A stretch of 53,340 bases of DNA from Oscillospiraceae bacterium (GCA_015063985.1 SVTC01000015.1:1-53340), one strand, 5' to 3'; shown: positions 42,982 through 52,440, numbered from the stretch's first letter. Numbers and translations: made by a program. Notes: generated by a model from the sequence alone, not told the origin.

Positions 42982-43791
42982 ATGATATCGGTAATCGATC
43001 CTTTTGTTCGATACGTTTCGAAGAGCACTTATTTTATTGACGCTAAAGTAGTCGCTCCGGATTGTCGAATACTTTATATTATTTCCGGAAACGGAAGCTT
43101 TGAGGCAGGGGGAACAGAATACCCGTTGACTTCCGGGGTATTGGTATATTATCCTGCGGGAACTCCTTATCAAATCCATTCAAACCAAGACCTTTTGTTT
43201 TACACCTTGAATTTTGATCTCTCGCAGGATTTTTCGAAAAAATACCCTACACCATTTTCTCCCAGAAGAGGAGATGTGTGTGATAAATTGTTGCTTGGAG
43301 ACAGCCATCCGAGAGAACTGTCTTCGTTTATGTATTTGCGCCATGCTCAATTTGCCGATCAGATCATCGGCAGAATATACGAGGAAAGCATACGTCCAAC
43401 CGATTACAGCGCTATGACAATGAGTGCGTGTATAAAGCTTTTGTTAATCGATATTTTAAAAAATCAAGGAAAGACGAAAAAACCCCCTCTTGTTTCCCGC
43501 ATAAAAGAATTGGTAACCGAAGATCTTTGCTGCAACAACCTGCGTTTGGCAAAGCTTTTAGGATATCACCCGTATTATTTAAACGAGGTCTTTTCACGAG
43601 AGGAAGGTATCAGTCTGCACAAATACATTATGAAAGAAAGAATTGCAAGGGCAAGAGAATTGATCACCTCAAGCAATAACACTCTTTCTGAAATTGCGGA
43701 GCAATGCGGTTTTTCTTCTCAATCCCATCTTTCGCGCTGTATAAACGCTGAGTATGGCATTACTCCTTCAAAAATGCGAAAAATCCAATAA
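42982..43791 (+). CDS. AraC-family transcriptional regulator
   Basis: A 269-aa regulator with an N-terminal cupin domain (residues ~15-95, YPLTSGVLVYYPAGTPYQIH) and a C-terminal paired HTH domain (~165-268: LRLAKLLGYHPYYLNEVFSR and LSEIAEQCGFSSQSHLSRCI). AAGGAGCTGATC precedes the start. Divergent from the glycosidase operon through a promoter pair that cannot both be occupied, so it is very probably the local regulator responding to a sugar. Confidence 0.92.
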   Translation: MISVIDPFVRYVSKSTYFIDAKVVAPDCRILYIISGNGSFEAGGTEYPLTSGVLVYYPAGTPYQIHSNQDLLFYTLNFDLSQDFSKKYPTPFSPRRGDVCDKLLLGDSHPRELSSFMYLRHAQFADQIIGRIYEESIRPTDYSAMTMSACIKLLLIDILKNQGKTKKPPLVSRIKELVTEDLCCNNLRLAKLLGYHPYYLNEVFSREEGISLHKYIMKERIARARELITSSNNTLSEIAEQCGFSSQSHLSRCINAEYGITPSKMRKIQ

Positions 43792-44149
43792 ATAATAAAT
43801 GTATTATTATATTTTTGAACAGACAGTTTAAGTAAGATCCGAAAAACGGTAAAACAGAGCAAATTTTTAGCGGCTTCTTTTTATTGCTTTGAAATGTATA
43901 TCGATATGTATAAAATGTATATTTATTCTTAAAATCCTTTAGTAAAGCAAAAAAATCAGCACAGTTTTTATGCTTTGATACAAGCTCGACGCAATGATTT
44001 TATACATAATGTACAAAAATCAGCGTTCAAGCCCCAAAATATCAACTTCTCTCTTGACAAAGTTGCATATAAAGTGTATAATGTCTGCATATTATTTTTT
44101 ATTCACCTCGGAATAAAAAACAAAAATCATAAAAATACAGGTACGGTAA
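43792..44149 (+). promoter_or_regulatory. Gene-free 358-bp region with the arg operon promoter
   Basis: Very AT-rich, with several GTATA/TATAC runs at 43898-43930. The only clear signal is TTGACA (44054-44059), 17-nt spacer, TATAAT (44077-44082), a full-consensus sigma-A promoter. A TGCAT...ATTCA pair at 44086-44105 right after it faintly resembles an ArgR box; this is weak. No small ORF or RNA structure was recognised. Confidence 0.75.
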
Positions 44150-45067
44150 ATGAAAAAGGTATTTATAGACGGAAGCGCCGGAACCACCGGCTTAAAGATC
44201 CGACAAAGGCTTCTGGAAAGAAAGGACATCACTTTGATGATCCTCCCCGAGGACTTAAGAAAGGATCCCCAAGCCCGCAAGACGGCTATCAACGAAAGCG
44301 ACATCACCTTTCTCTGCCTTCCCGACGATGCGGCGATAGAGGCGGTGAGCTTTTGCGAAAACCCCGATACGGTCATAATAGACACCTCCACCGCACACAG
44401 GACCAACCCCGACTGGGTATACGGCTTTGAGGAGGTAGTAGGAAGGGATAAGCTTGCGGCATCAAAGAGAATAGCAAACCCCGGCTGTCACGCCAGCGGC
44501 TTTATAGCTCTTATCAAGCCCTTGAGAGATGCGGGCATTATAAGCGAAAACGCTCACCTTTGTTGCTTTTCACTGACGGGCTATTCCGGCGGCGGCAAGA
44601 AGATGATAGCTCAATACGAGGCAGATAACAGAGATCCCCTTTTCAATGCACCCAGGCAGTACGCTCTCACCCAAAGCCACAAGCATCTTAAGGAAATGAG
44701 TGCTCTTTGCAGGGTGCCCGCTCCCGCCTTCTGCCCCATAGTCGGAGATTTCTACAGCGGAATGGAGGTAAGCATTCCACTGTTTTGTGACGATATCAAG
44801 CTAAGCGCAGATGATATCAGGTCCATCTACCGAGAGAAATATAATTCCGCCATAGTCCACTTCGATGATGCTCCCTCCGAGGAAGGCTTTCTTTCCGCGG
44901 CGGCATTCTCCGAAAGAGACGATATGCAGATAAGCGTTTGGGGAAACGACGAAAGAATACTCCTCGTTGCCAGGTACGATAATCTTGGAAAGGGTGCCAG
45001 CGGCTCCGCGGTACAGAATATGAACGCGGTGCTGGGACTGGACTCCGCCACAGGACTTAAGCTCTGA
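44150..45067 (+). CDS. argC: N-acetyl-gamma-glutamyl-phosphate reductase, type 2
   Basis: Third step of ornithine synthesis: NADPH-dependent reduction of N-acetylglutamyl phosphate to the semialdehyde. The 305-aa length and start KVFIDGSAGTTGLKIRQRL mark the shorter type 2 form rather than the ~345-aa type 1 typical of Bacillus. Nucleotide loop GSAGTTG (residues 8-14); catalytic Cys in ANPGCHASGF (~107-116). First gene of the arg operon, weak RBS AGGTACGG. Confidence 0.93.
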   Translation: MKKVFIDGSAGTTGLKIRQRLLERKDITLMILPEDLRKDPQARKTAINESDITFLCLPDDAAIEAVSFCENPDTVIIDTSTAHRTNPDWVYGFEEVVGRDKLAASKRIANPGCHASGFIALIKPLRDAGIISENAHLCCFSLTGYSGGGKKMIAQYEADNRDPLFNAPRQYALTQSHKHLKEMSALCRVPAPAFCPIVGDFYSGMEVSIPLFCDDIKLSADDIRSIYREKYNSAIVHFDDAPSEEGFLSAAAFSERDDMQISVWGNDERILLVARYDNLGKGASGSAVQNMNAVLGLDSATGLKL

Positions 45068-45084
45068 GAAAGGAATTAAAAAAA

Positions 45085-46299
45085 ATGAAGATGATCAAGG
45101 GCGGTGTTTGTGCCGCAAAAGGCTTTACGGCAAACGGAATACACTGCGGCATTCGCAAGAACCGCACAAAAAAGGATCTTTCCCTCATTGTAAGTGAGGT
45201 TCCCGCATCTGCGGCTGCGGTATATACCACAAATCTCGTTAAGGGAGCTCCCATTTCGGTTACAAAATCCAACCTTTCCGACGGCAAGGCTCAGGCAGTT
45301 ATCATCAACAGCGGAAACGCAAACACCTGCAACGCCAACGGAATCGAGATAGCAACCCAGATGTGCCGCATCACAGCCCAAAAGCTGGGACTGTGTGAAA
45401 AGGATATCGTGGTAGCCTCCACCGGCGTTATCGGTCAGCCTCTCAACATAGAGCCTATCAAGAACGGTCTTGACGAGCTCTGTGCGGGGCTCAGCTCCAA
45501 CGGCTCCAATTTTGCCGCAGAGGGCATTATGACCACCGACGTTATTATGAAGCAGGTAGCCGTGGAGTTTACCGTCGGCGGCAAGGTATGCCGAATGGGC
45601 GGCATCGCCAAGGGCAGCGGTATGATCCACCCCAATATGGCAACCATGCTGGTATTTATCACCACCGACGTATCCATAAGCCCCGCAATGCTTCAGAAGG
45701 CACTTTCCGCGGACATACAAAACACCTTTAATATGATAAGCATCGACGGCGACACCTCCACCAACGATATGGTCACCGTCCTTGCCAACGGAATGAGCGA
45801 AAACGAGACCATCATAGAGGAAAACGAGGACTTTGCCACCTTTATGAAGGCTCTCAACACCGTAAACGTTGCTCTCTGCAAAATGATCGCAGGAGACGGC
45901 GAGGGCGCAACAAAGCTTCTTGAATGCAAGGTCAGCGGTGCCAAGGACCTTGAAAACGCAAAGAAAATAGCAAAAAGCGTTATCTGCTCCAGCCTTACAA
46001 AGGCAGCAATGTTCGGCTCCGACGCCAACTGGGGAAGAGTTCTCTGCGCCATCGGTTACAGCGGAGCTTCGGTGGACGTAAGCAAGATAGACGTCAGCTT
46101 CATAAGCGAAAAGGGCGAGGTCAAGGTCTGCGAAAACGGTGCGGGAGTTGATTTTTCCGAGGAAAAGGCAAAGGAGATACTTTTAGAGGACGAGATCCTC
46201 ATAAACGTCACCTGCCGCGACGGCAGCGCCCGGTCCACTGCCTGGGGCTGTGATTTGACATACGATTACGTTAAGATCAACGGAGACTATCGAACATGA
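45085..46299 (+). CDS. argJ: Bifunctional ornithine acetyltransferase / N-acetylglutamate synthase
   Basis: Recycles the acetyl group from acetylornithine to glutamate. The 404-aa precursor self-cleaves before the nucleophile Thr in KGSGMIHPNMATML (near residue 191) into alpha and beta chains; flanking motifs GGVCAAKGF, INSGNANTC and FGSDANWGR are typical. AAAGGAATT precedes ATG 45085. Its stop overlaps the argB start (ATGA). A cyclic pathway follows from its presence, so argE and argA are not required. Confidence 0.95.
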   Translation: MKMIKGGVCAAKGFTANGIHCGIRKNRTKKDLSLIVSEVPASAAAVYTTNLVKGAPISVTKSNLSDGKAQAVIINSGNANTCNANGIEIATQMCRITAQKLGLCEKDIVVASTGVIGQPLNIEPIKNGLDELCAGLSSNGSNFAAEGIMTTDVIMKQVAVEFTVGGKVCRMGGIAKGSGMIHPNMATMLVFITTDVSISPAMLQKALSADIQNTFNMISIDGDTSTNDMVTVLANGMSENETIIEENEDFATFMKALNTVNVALCKMIAGDGEGATKLLECKVSGAKDLENAKKIAKSVICSSLTKAAMFGSDANWGRVLCAIGYSGASVDVSKIDVSFISEKGEVKVCENGAGVDFSEEKAKEILLEDEILINVTCRDGSARSTAWGCDLTYDYVKINGDYRT

Positions 46300-47168
46300 C
46301 GGATTTCAACAGCTTTTCCAACGCCGAAAGAGCACAGGTCCTCACCGAGGCTCTCCCCTACATAAGGCGTTACAATCAAAAAATAGTAGTTATAAAATAC
46401 GGCGGCAATGCTATGATAAACGAGCAGCTCAAGCAGCAGGTAATGGAGGACATTGCCCTTTTGTGGCTTATCGGAGTTAAGGTGGTTCTCGTTCACGGCG
46501 GCGGCCCCGAGATCAGCCAGACAATGGAAAAGCTCGGCAAAGAGCCTGTTTTCATCGACGGACTGAGAGTCACCGACAAGGAGACCGTGGACATTGTACA
46601 GATGGTCCTTGCGGGAAAGGTAAACAAAACCCTCGTCAACCTTCTTGAAATGAAGGGCGGCAAGGCAATGGGCATCTCCGGAATGGACGGAAGGCTCATC
46701 GAGGCAAAAATGAAGGACGAAAGATTGGGCTACGTGGGCAAGATCACAAAGGTCAACATCGCCCCCGTCATAGATCTTCTTGAAAAGGGCTACATTCCCG
46801 TCATCAGCACCCTCGGCTGCGACAAGGACGGAAACGCCTACAACATAAACGGCGACACAGCCGCCGCCTTTATTGCAGGTGCACTCAATGCCGAAAGGCT
46901 CATTATGATGACCGATATAGCAGGCATTCTAAAGGACAAGGATGATCCCTCCACCCTCATTCCCGAACTGACCATCTCCGAAGCGGAGGAGCTTAAAAAG
47001 CAAGGTATCATCTCCGGCGGAATGATACCCAAGATCGATTGCTGTGTGGAAGCAATTCACAAGGGCGTTGAAAACGTTATCATTATGGACGGAAGAGTTC
47101 CCCACTCCATTCTTATGGAGATCCTCACCGACGAGGGCGCGGGAACCATGGTAAAGGGAGACAAATAA
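46296..47168 (+). CDS. argB: Acetylglutamate kinase
   Basis: Phosphorylates N-acetylglutamate. 290 aa of the amino acid kinase family with KYGGNAM (residues ~35-41), HGGGPEIS (~69-76), INGDTAAAFIAGAL and MMTDIAGILKD. An N-terminal helix of ~20 residues before the core is seen, which in hexameric enzymes is linked to arginine feedback; this is inference. Overlaps argD by one base (TAATG). Confidence 0.95.
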   Translation: MTDFNSFSNAERAQVLTEALPYIRRYNQKIVVIKYGGNAMINEQLKQQVMEDIALLWLIGVKVVLVHGGGPEISQTMEKLGKEPVFIDGLRVTDKETVDIVQMVLAGKVNKTLVNLLEMKGGKAMGISGMDGRLIEAKMKDERLGYVGKITKVNIAPVIDLLEKGYIPVISTLGCDKDGNAYNINGDTAAAFIAGALNAERLIMMTDIAGILKDKDDPSTLIPELTISEAEELKKQGIISGGMIPKIDCCVEAIHKGVENVIIMDGRVPHSILMEILTDEGAGTMVKGDK

Positions 47169-48334
47169 TGACTCTTACTCAATTGGACCAACAGTACGTT
47201 GCAAATACCTACAAGCGCTTTGATGTCGAGCTCAGCCACGGAAAGGGTAGTGAGATATTTTCCTTTGACGGAAAGCGCTACATAGATATGGGCTCGGGAA
47301 TCGGCGTTACCTGCTTTGGCATAGCCGATGATAAATGGCAGGAGGCGGTCATTTCTCAGCTCGGAGCTCTTCAGCACACCTCCAACCTTTATTACACCTC
47401 CCCCTGCGCAAGGCTGGCTCAGCTTCTTTGTCAAAGAACGGGAATGAAGAAGGTGTTCTTCGCAAATTCGGGCGCGGAAGCCAACGAATGTGCGATAAAA
47501 TTAGCAAGAAAATATGCCTCCGACGTTAAAAACCTCAGCGAGGCTTATATCATCACCTTAAAGAACAGCTTCCACGGAAGGACCTTGACCACCCTTGCGG
47601 CAACGGGTCAGGATCATTTCCACAAGCTCTTTCAGCCTCTTACCCCCGGCTTTATCCACGCCGAGGCAAACGATATAGAAGGCGTAAAAAAGCTCTGCCG
47701 TGAATATCCCGTGGCAGCCATCCTCTTTGAATGCATTCAGGGCGAGGGCGGCGTTATAGAGCTTAATGAGGAATTTGTAAAGGGACTTGACGAGCTCTGC
47801 AAAAAGAATGATATCCTTCTTATGGTAGACGAGGTGCAGACCGGAAACGGAAGAACGGGAAAGCTTTACGCTTATCAGAACTTCGGCATCACTCCCGACG
47901 TCGTTACCACCGCCAAGGGCTTGGGCGGAGGACTTCCCATCGGAGCCTGCATTATGGGCGAAAAGGCCGAAAAGCTTCTTTCCTACGGCGATCACGGCTC
48001 CACCTACGGCGGCAACCCCGTTTGCTGTGCAGGCGCACTGAGCGTGCTGGAGCGTATGGACGACGAATTTCTTGACAAGGTAAAAGCAAAAAGCGAGCTG
48101 ATCTTCAAAAGACTCTCTTCTTCAAAGGGTATAAGATCCGTAAGCGGAAGAGGACTTATGCTGGGAATAGAGACCTGCCGTCCCGCGGGAGACGTCGTTA
48201 AAGAATGTGCCGAAAAGGGAGTTCTTTGTCTCACCGCAAAAACAAAGGTAAGGCTTTTGCCCGCCTTGAACATTCCCGATGAAATTTTAAACGAGGCTCT
48301 GGACGTGATAGTTTCCGTCTGCGCCAAGTGTTAA
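47168..48334 (+). CDS. argD: Acetylornithine aminotransferase
   Basis: PLP-dependent class III transaminase converting the acetylated semialdehyde to N-acetylornithine. 388 aa; [39 protein letters not shown] and the PLP-Lys block [13 protein letters not shown] are all present. Standard length. Confidence 0.95.
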   Translation: MTLTQLDQQYVANTYKRFDVELSHGKGSEIFSFDGKRYIDMGSGIGVTCFGIADDKWQEAVISQLGALQHTSNLYYTSPCARLAQLLCQRTGMKKVFFANSGAEANECAIKLARKYASDVKNLSEAYIITLKNSFHGRTLTTLAATGQDHFHKLFQPLTPGFIHAEANDIEGVKKLCREYPVAAILFECIQGEGGVIELNEEFVKGLDELCKKNDILLMVDEVQTGNGRTGKLYAYQNFGITPDVVTTAKGLGGGLPIGACIMGEKAEKLLSYGDHGSTYGGNPVCCAGALSVLERMDDEFLDKVKAKSELIFKRLSSSKGIRSVSGRGLMLGIETCRPAGDVVKECAEKGVLCLTAKTKVRLLPALNIPDEILNEALDVIVSVCAKC

Positions 48335-48344
48335 GGAGAAACAG

Positions 48345-49328
48345 ATGAATCTTAAAAATAAAAGCTTTCTCAAGCTTCTTGATTTCACCCCCGAGGAAAT
48401 AAACTACCTTTTGGAGCTTTCCGCAAGCCTCAAGGAAAAAAAGAAGGCAAAGCTTCCCCACAAGCTCTGTCCCTCCAAAAGTATCGCTCTTATTTTTGAA
48501 AAAACCAGCACCCGTACCCGCTGTGCCTTTGAGGTCGCAAGCGCAGACCTGGGTATGCACTGCACCTATCTTGATCCCTCGGGCTCTCAGATAGGCAAAA
48601 AGGAATCCATTGCCGACACGGCAAGAGTTCTGGGAAGAATGTACGATGCCATCGAATACCGCGGCTTCGGTCAGGAAATAGTGGAGGAGCTGGCTAAATA
48701 TGCGGGCGTCCCCGTTTATAACGGTCTGACCAACGAATTCCATCCCACTCAGATCCTTGCGGATTTTCTCACCATAAAGGAGCACTTTGGTGATCTTAAG
48801 GGCAAAAAGCTTGTTTACATGGGCGATGCCAGATACAATATGGGCAACTCCCTTATGGTAGGCTGTGCAAAAATGGGTATGCACTTTGTTGCCTGCGCCC
48901 CCGAAAAATACTTCCCCGCAAAGGAGCTGGTCGATCAGTGTCAAGAGATAGCCGCCTCCACAGGTGCAGTTCTTGAATTTATCACCGATCCCCAAAAGGC
49001 AGTAGCGGGTGCACACGTTATCTACACCGACGTTTGGGTATCCATGGGAGAGCCCGACAGCGTATGGCAGGAGAGAATAGAAGATCTCACTCCCTACAGA
49101 GTAACAATGGAGCTGATGAACACAGCAGGTGAGCAGTGCCGCTTCATGCATTGTCTGCCCGCCTTCCACGATCTCGGCACAAAGATCGGCAAGGAGATCA
49201 GCGAAAAGTTCGGCATAGACTGTATGGAAGTCACCGACGAGGTATTCGAAAGCGAAAGAAGCATTGTCTTCGACGAAGCCGAAAACCGTATGCACACCAT
49301 CAAAGCGGTAATCGCCGCAACCATATAA
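48345..49328 (+). CDS. argF: Ornithine carbamoyltransferase
   Basis: Makes citrulline from ornithine and carbamoyl phosphate. 327 aa with the carbamoyl phosphate site [13 protein letters not shown] (residues ~45-57), HPTQILADF, and the ornithine-side [10 protein letters not shown] (~269-278). AAGGAGAAAC precedes the start. Last gene of the operon; argG, argH and carAB are not in the window. Its place behind argCJBD favours biosynthesis over catabolic use. Confidence 0.94.
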   Translation: MNLKNKSFLKLLDFTPEEINYLLELSASLKEKKKAKLPHKLCPSKSIALIFEKTSTRTRCAFEVASADLGMHCTYLDPSGSQIGKKESIADTARVLGRMYDAIEYRGFGQEIVEELAKYAGVPVYNGLTNEFHPTQILADFLTIKEHFGDLKGKKLVYMGDARYNMGNSLMVGCAKMGMHFVACAPEKYFPAKELVDQCQEIAASTGAVLEFITDPQKAVAGAHVIYTDVWVSMGEPDSVWQERIEDLTPYRVTMELMNTAGEQCRFMHCLPAFHDLGTKIGKEISEKFGIDCMEVTDEVFESERSIVFDEAENRMHTIKAVIAATI

Positions 49329-49332
49329 AAGC

Positions 49333-49374
49333 CTTGGGGCTTATCCGAAATTTCGGATAAGCCCCGTTTTTTTA
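49333..49374 (+). terminator. Terminator of the arg operon
   Basis: GGGGCTTATCCGAAA/TTTCGGATAAGCCCC, a perfect 15-bp stem, then GTTTTTTT. It touches the stop codon of the convergent lipoprotein gene. Confidence 0.93.
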
Positions 49375-50910
49375 CTTTATGAAATCATTCGCCTTCTGAA
49401 GCGCCTTTTCGCTGTTGATAAGATCTGCTATAAAGCTGTCTTCAAGCTTTGTAAACCATCCATGATCGTATATCCAACTATAATAAGGAAGTTTACGATA
49501 GGCGGATAAGATCAATCCCACATTGGAGTCGTAAAAGGAGCTGTAATCGGGATATTCCTCCCTAGACCTTATGTAGTTTGTGTCTTCTGTGTAGAAGCAA
49601 CCGGGTAAACGGGTAAAGTGGATGAAGTGTTCATCCGTTGTAAACTTTATCTGGTCAAGCAAGCCGTCGGTATAATGGTATGCCAAGCCCGAAGAATAGT
49701 ACCATCCGTTTTCGTCAAGCTTTTTGTTAGCGGAATGGATAATATCGCTGCCGTCTCCCGAGAAGTTTGTTTTAAGGTTTTCAATTTGGTTCTTTTCCCA
49801 TTCATAGACCTTGGGGGCAAGCTCTTTTGAATATACCTCAAAGCAATACTCTCCCCAATAATAGTCTATTCGGAAAAGCTGATAGCCGTTGGTGTAATCG
49901 ATCGTAGAATATTGTAACTCGCCCCAACGGGGATCATAGTCTACAAAGCCTATCAAGGAATCCTCTTCCAAAAGAAGCTTTTGCAAAGCTTCCTCGTGGA
50001 AAAAGTGCCCCGTTGTGCCAACCTTAAATTTGGAATAGGGATCTTCCTCGGCGGTTGCGCTATTATCAACCTTGTAAACCGATTGGTCTTTTGCAATATC
50101 CATTAAAGTGTCTTTAGAATATGCAGGGGTGAGGAGCTTTGAGATAAATTCCCCCTCGGGAAGGCTTGCTTCGTTAAAGGCGTCTGAAAAGCTTATCTTA
50201 AGATAATAATCACCGTCAACGAAATCAATATAATTAAGCTCCAATTTGCTTTCGGGATCTTTTGAATCTATTGCTTTGTAATAATAAAGTATCCCTTCGT
50301 TTTGGTACAGATACTTTGATTCAAGTTCGGTCAGGTAATCTGCGCCGGCATCTGCAAAACGAAAATCGTTCCCGGAAAAATCGCCTTTTTTGTTGTATTT
50401 TTTGATATTATTATTCAAGTCTTGAACGTTGTTATAATAAAGCTCAGGGGAAGTGAATTTGTTTACAAACTCGATTTTAAGCTTTGTTACTCCCAAATTA
50501 AGTGAGCTGATATCAACATAAAACCTTTGGTATAGATCTGCCATAGCCACCGATTCATACAAAAAGGATGAAAATTCTCCCCAGCTTTCATCAAAGGGAA
50601 GCCATAATAATCCTTTTCCGAGACCGTCATTACAAGAGCTTTCGTAATGGCTTAAGCTATTAATTGATTGGCTGATATAATACTTTTCATTGAAGATCTC
50701 TCCCCTGTTGGGAGAAGCGTTTTCATAAAAGATATCGGGCACGATTATATCATCCGCGCTAATATTCTCAAGCGTCGTTGGTTCTTCGGTAGCGTTTTGC
50801 CCGGTCGTTTTGTTTTGTTCTGTGCTTTGGGGCAAGGTGTTACTTACCGCAGGAGCGGCGCAGGAGGTTAAAAGTGCAAGCAATAAAAATAGGGTAAGAA
50901 GTTTTTTCAT
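49372..50910 (-). CDS. Lipoprotein of unknown function
   Basis: A 512-aa lipoprotein: signal peptide with lipobox LLTSC (Cys17), a Ser/Thr/Gln linker (~18-55), then a large Tyr- and acidic-rich domain with no recognised motif. It contains two broadly similar halves, each with a WGEFSS / WGELQYS type segment and YYNN/YYWG tyrosine clusters, hinting at an internal duplication; this is only an impression. ATG 50910 follows AAAGGAGAAAA. A short ORF with its own promoter and terminator lies directly upstream on the same strand. Confidence 0.8.
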   Translation of the reverse strand: MKKLLTLFLLLALLTSCAAPAVSNTLPQSTEQNKTTGQNATEEPTTLENISADDIIVPDIFYENASPNRGEIFNEKYYISQSINSLSHYESSCNDGLGKGLLWLPFDESWGEFSSFLYESVAMADLYQRFYVDISSLNLGVTKLKIEFVNKFTSPELYYNNVQDLNNNIKKYNKKGDFSGNDFRFADAGADYLTELESKYLYQNEGILYYYKAIDSKDPESKLELNYIDFVDGDYYLKISFSDAFNEASLPEGEFISKLLTPAYSKDTLMDIAKDQSVYKVDNSATAEEDPYSKFKVGTTGHFFHEEALQKLLLEEDSLIGFVDYDPRWGELQYSTIDYTNGYQLFRIDYYWGEYCFEVYSKELAPKVYEWEKNQIENLKTNFSGDGSDIIHSANKKLDENGWYYSSGLAYHYTDGLLDQIKFTTDEHFIHFTRLPGCFYTEDTNYIRSREEYPDYSSFYDSNVGLILSAYRKLPYYSWIYDHGWFTKLEDSFIADLINSEKALQKANDFIK

Positions 50911-50934
50911 TTTTTCTCCTTTCATTATCAAAAA

Positions 50935-50972
50935 TTAAAAAAGCGCACAACACCTTTCTTGTGCCGTGCGCA
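50935..50972 (-). terminator. Terminator after the 28-codon ORF
   Basis: Minus strand GCGCACGGCAC...GTGTTGTGCGC followed by TTTTTT. It separates the small ORF from the lipoprotein gene 25 bp further on. Confidence 0.82.
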
Positions 50973-50975
50973 TAA

Positions 50976-51062
50976 TCAGCTGATTTTTATGGGGTCCTCT
51001 CCATACAGAAAGCCCGTTTTAGCGCACGGGTGATAAAAACAAAAAGAAAAGATAAGCTTCAT
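50976..51062 (-). CDS. 28-residue small ORF, possible leader peptide
   Basis: An ATG with the best ribosome binding site in the area (AGGAGGATATAAAA) opens a 28-codon frame beginning MKLIFSFCFYHPCAKTG and ending DPIKIS. It has a hydrophobic/aromatic N terminus and two Cys. A strong promoter lies upstream and a terminator 3 bp downstream, so promoter, RBS, ORF and terminator form a complete small unit. It may be a leader peptide that controls read-through into the lipoprotein gene, or an independent small peptide. I do not recognise a family. Confidence 0.6.
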   Translation of the reverse strand: MKLIFSFCFYHPCAKTGFLYGEDPIKIS

Positions 51063-51102
51063 TTTTATATCCTCCTGTAATTCTCGAGATTTCTCTATAC
51101 GT

Positions 51103-51131
51103 ATATTACCATAAATAGCTAAATCCGTCAA
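51103..51131 (-). promoter_or_regulatory. Promoter of the small ORF
   Basis: Minus strand TTGACG (complement of 51126-51131), 17-nt spacer ending TATGG, TAATAT (complement of 51103-51108). Confidence 0.8.
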
Positions 51132-51231
51132 TAGTTTCTTCGTTTTTTTGTGCAGTTTTAAGAATACGGTTATTATAATATGGCAGAAAAACAATGCATC
51201 AACACTGTAAAATGAAAATTTCAAAAAGCAA

Positions 51232-51260
51232 TTGACATTAAGCTGCTTTGAGTATATAAT
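51232..51260 (+). promoter_or_regulatory. Promoter of the DMT permease gene
   Basis: Full consensus TTGACA (51232-51237), 17-nt spacer, TATAAT (51255-51260). Confidence 0.9.
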
Positions 51261-51281
51261 CAAGAAAAAAAGGAAATAAAA

Positions 51282-52178
51282 ATGAAAAACAAAGCCTTTA
51301 TTCAGCTTATCCTATCTATGTTCATATTCGGCACGATAGGAATATTTGTAAAAAGCATACAACTGCCCCGCGGTCTTATCGCCTGCGTCAGAGGCTTGGG
51401 AGGCTCGGTCCTTTTACTGCTGATCCTTCTTCTCACCAAGAAAAAGCCCTCTCTTGAAGCGATAAGGAAAAACCTTCCTATCCTCATTGTCTCAGGTGCC
51501 GCCATCGGCATAAACTGGATACTTCTCTTTGAGTCCTACTCTTACACCACCGTTGCCGCATCTACTCTTTGTTATTATATGGCGCCCGTTTTTGTTCTGA
51601 TCGCCTCAAGGCTCATCTTTAAAGAAGCTCTCGGCAAAAAGAAGCTTATCTGCGCCGCAATATCCGTTATCGGTGCGGTCCTTGTCAGCGGAATTTTCGA
51701 AAACGGCTCCAAAGGCGGCTTATTCGGCTGCCTCTTAGCCTTAGGTGCGGCAGTTTTCTACGCCTCGGTGGTGCTGATGAACAAAAAGCTCTCCAATATT
51801 TCCCCCTTCGACTCCACTCTCATTCAGCTCGCCTCTGCGGGATCTGTGATACTTCCCTACACACTCATCTCCGAAGCTCACTCCCCCTTCGCACTCGCCC
51901 CACAAACAATTATCCTACTTACTATCGTGGCTCTTCTTCACACCGGCATTGCTTACACGCTCTACTTCTCCTCCATCCGTCATCTAAAGACCGACACCGT
52001 TGCTATCTTCAGCTACCTCGATCCCGTCGTTGCCGTTATCCTTTCCCTTATTATGGGTGAATTTATGTCTCCGACAATGGCGATCGGCGCCGCCCTGATC
52101 CTTGGTGCACTTATCTTTTCCGAAACACCTTCCACCTTTTTGAAAAAAGGTGGAGCCAAAAACTTTCACCGTCGATAA
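51282..52178 (+). CDS. EamA/DMT-family transporter
   Basis: A 298-aa permease with ten transmembrane helices in two EamA halves (residues ~4-135 and ~145-282; conserved YYMAPVFVLIAS and FSYLDPVVAVILS). Members export amino acids, nucleosides or drugs; no substrate can be named. AAAAGGAAATAAAA precedes the start. Oddity: the last ~15 residues (TFLKKGGAKNFHRR) and the stop codon are encoded by the first copy of an interspersed repeat that recurs three times downstream, so the original C terminus has been replaced. Confidence 0.88.
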   Translation: MKNKAFIQLILSMFIFGTIGIFVKSIQLPRGLIACVRGLGGSVLLLLILLLTKKKPSLEAIRKNLPILIVSGAAIGINWILLFESYSYTTVAASTLCYYMAPVFVLIASRLIFKEALGKKKLICAAISVIGAVLVSGIFENGSKGGLFGCLLALGAAVFYASVVLMNKKLSNISPFDSTLIQLASAGSVILPYTLISEAHSPFALAPQTIILLTIVALLHTGIAYTLYFSSIRHLKTDTVAIFSYLDPVVAVILSLIMGEFMSPTMAIGAALILGALIFSETPSTFLKKGGAKNFHRR

Positions 52179-52440
52179 AGTCTATTTAACACAGTTCTCG
52201 ATGCTTTTCTCTAAGCAAAACCCGAAGTTTCCTTTTTGAAAAAAGGCAGAGCCAACCTACTTTTTTGAAAAAAAGCAGGCAAAAAACTTTTAATGTCGAT
52301 GAAGTAAAGCACAAACATAGTGCTCGATGGGGTATTGGGCTGTATGGGGCTCCGCCCCAATCCCCGCCCTCTTTTTGAAAAAAGAGGGGCAAAAACTTTT
52401 AATGTCGATGAAGTCAGTGCAAACAAAGCGGACGATGCTT
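52136..52440. repeat. Cluster of four interspersed repeat copies
   Basis: Copies at about 52136-52204, 52231-52260 (partial), 52259-52328 and 52368-52438. Shared core: CTTTTTGAAAAAAGG, then GCAAAAAACTTTTAATG, TCGATGAAGT and, ~15 bp on, CGATG. The CTTTTTGAAAAAAG part is itself a palindrome. Copies lie in the same orientation. No gene is present in 52179-52735. Confidence 0.8.

Noticed and set aside
43860-43990. Riboswitch or T-box ahead of the arg operon
   Set aside because: The region is AT-rich without conserved stems, and lies upstream of the promoter at 44054; the leader after the promoter is only ~65 nt.
48231-49295. 354-codon minus-strand frame opposite argF
   Set aside because: argF is unmistakable and complete; the antisense frame crosses into argD and has no RBS.
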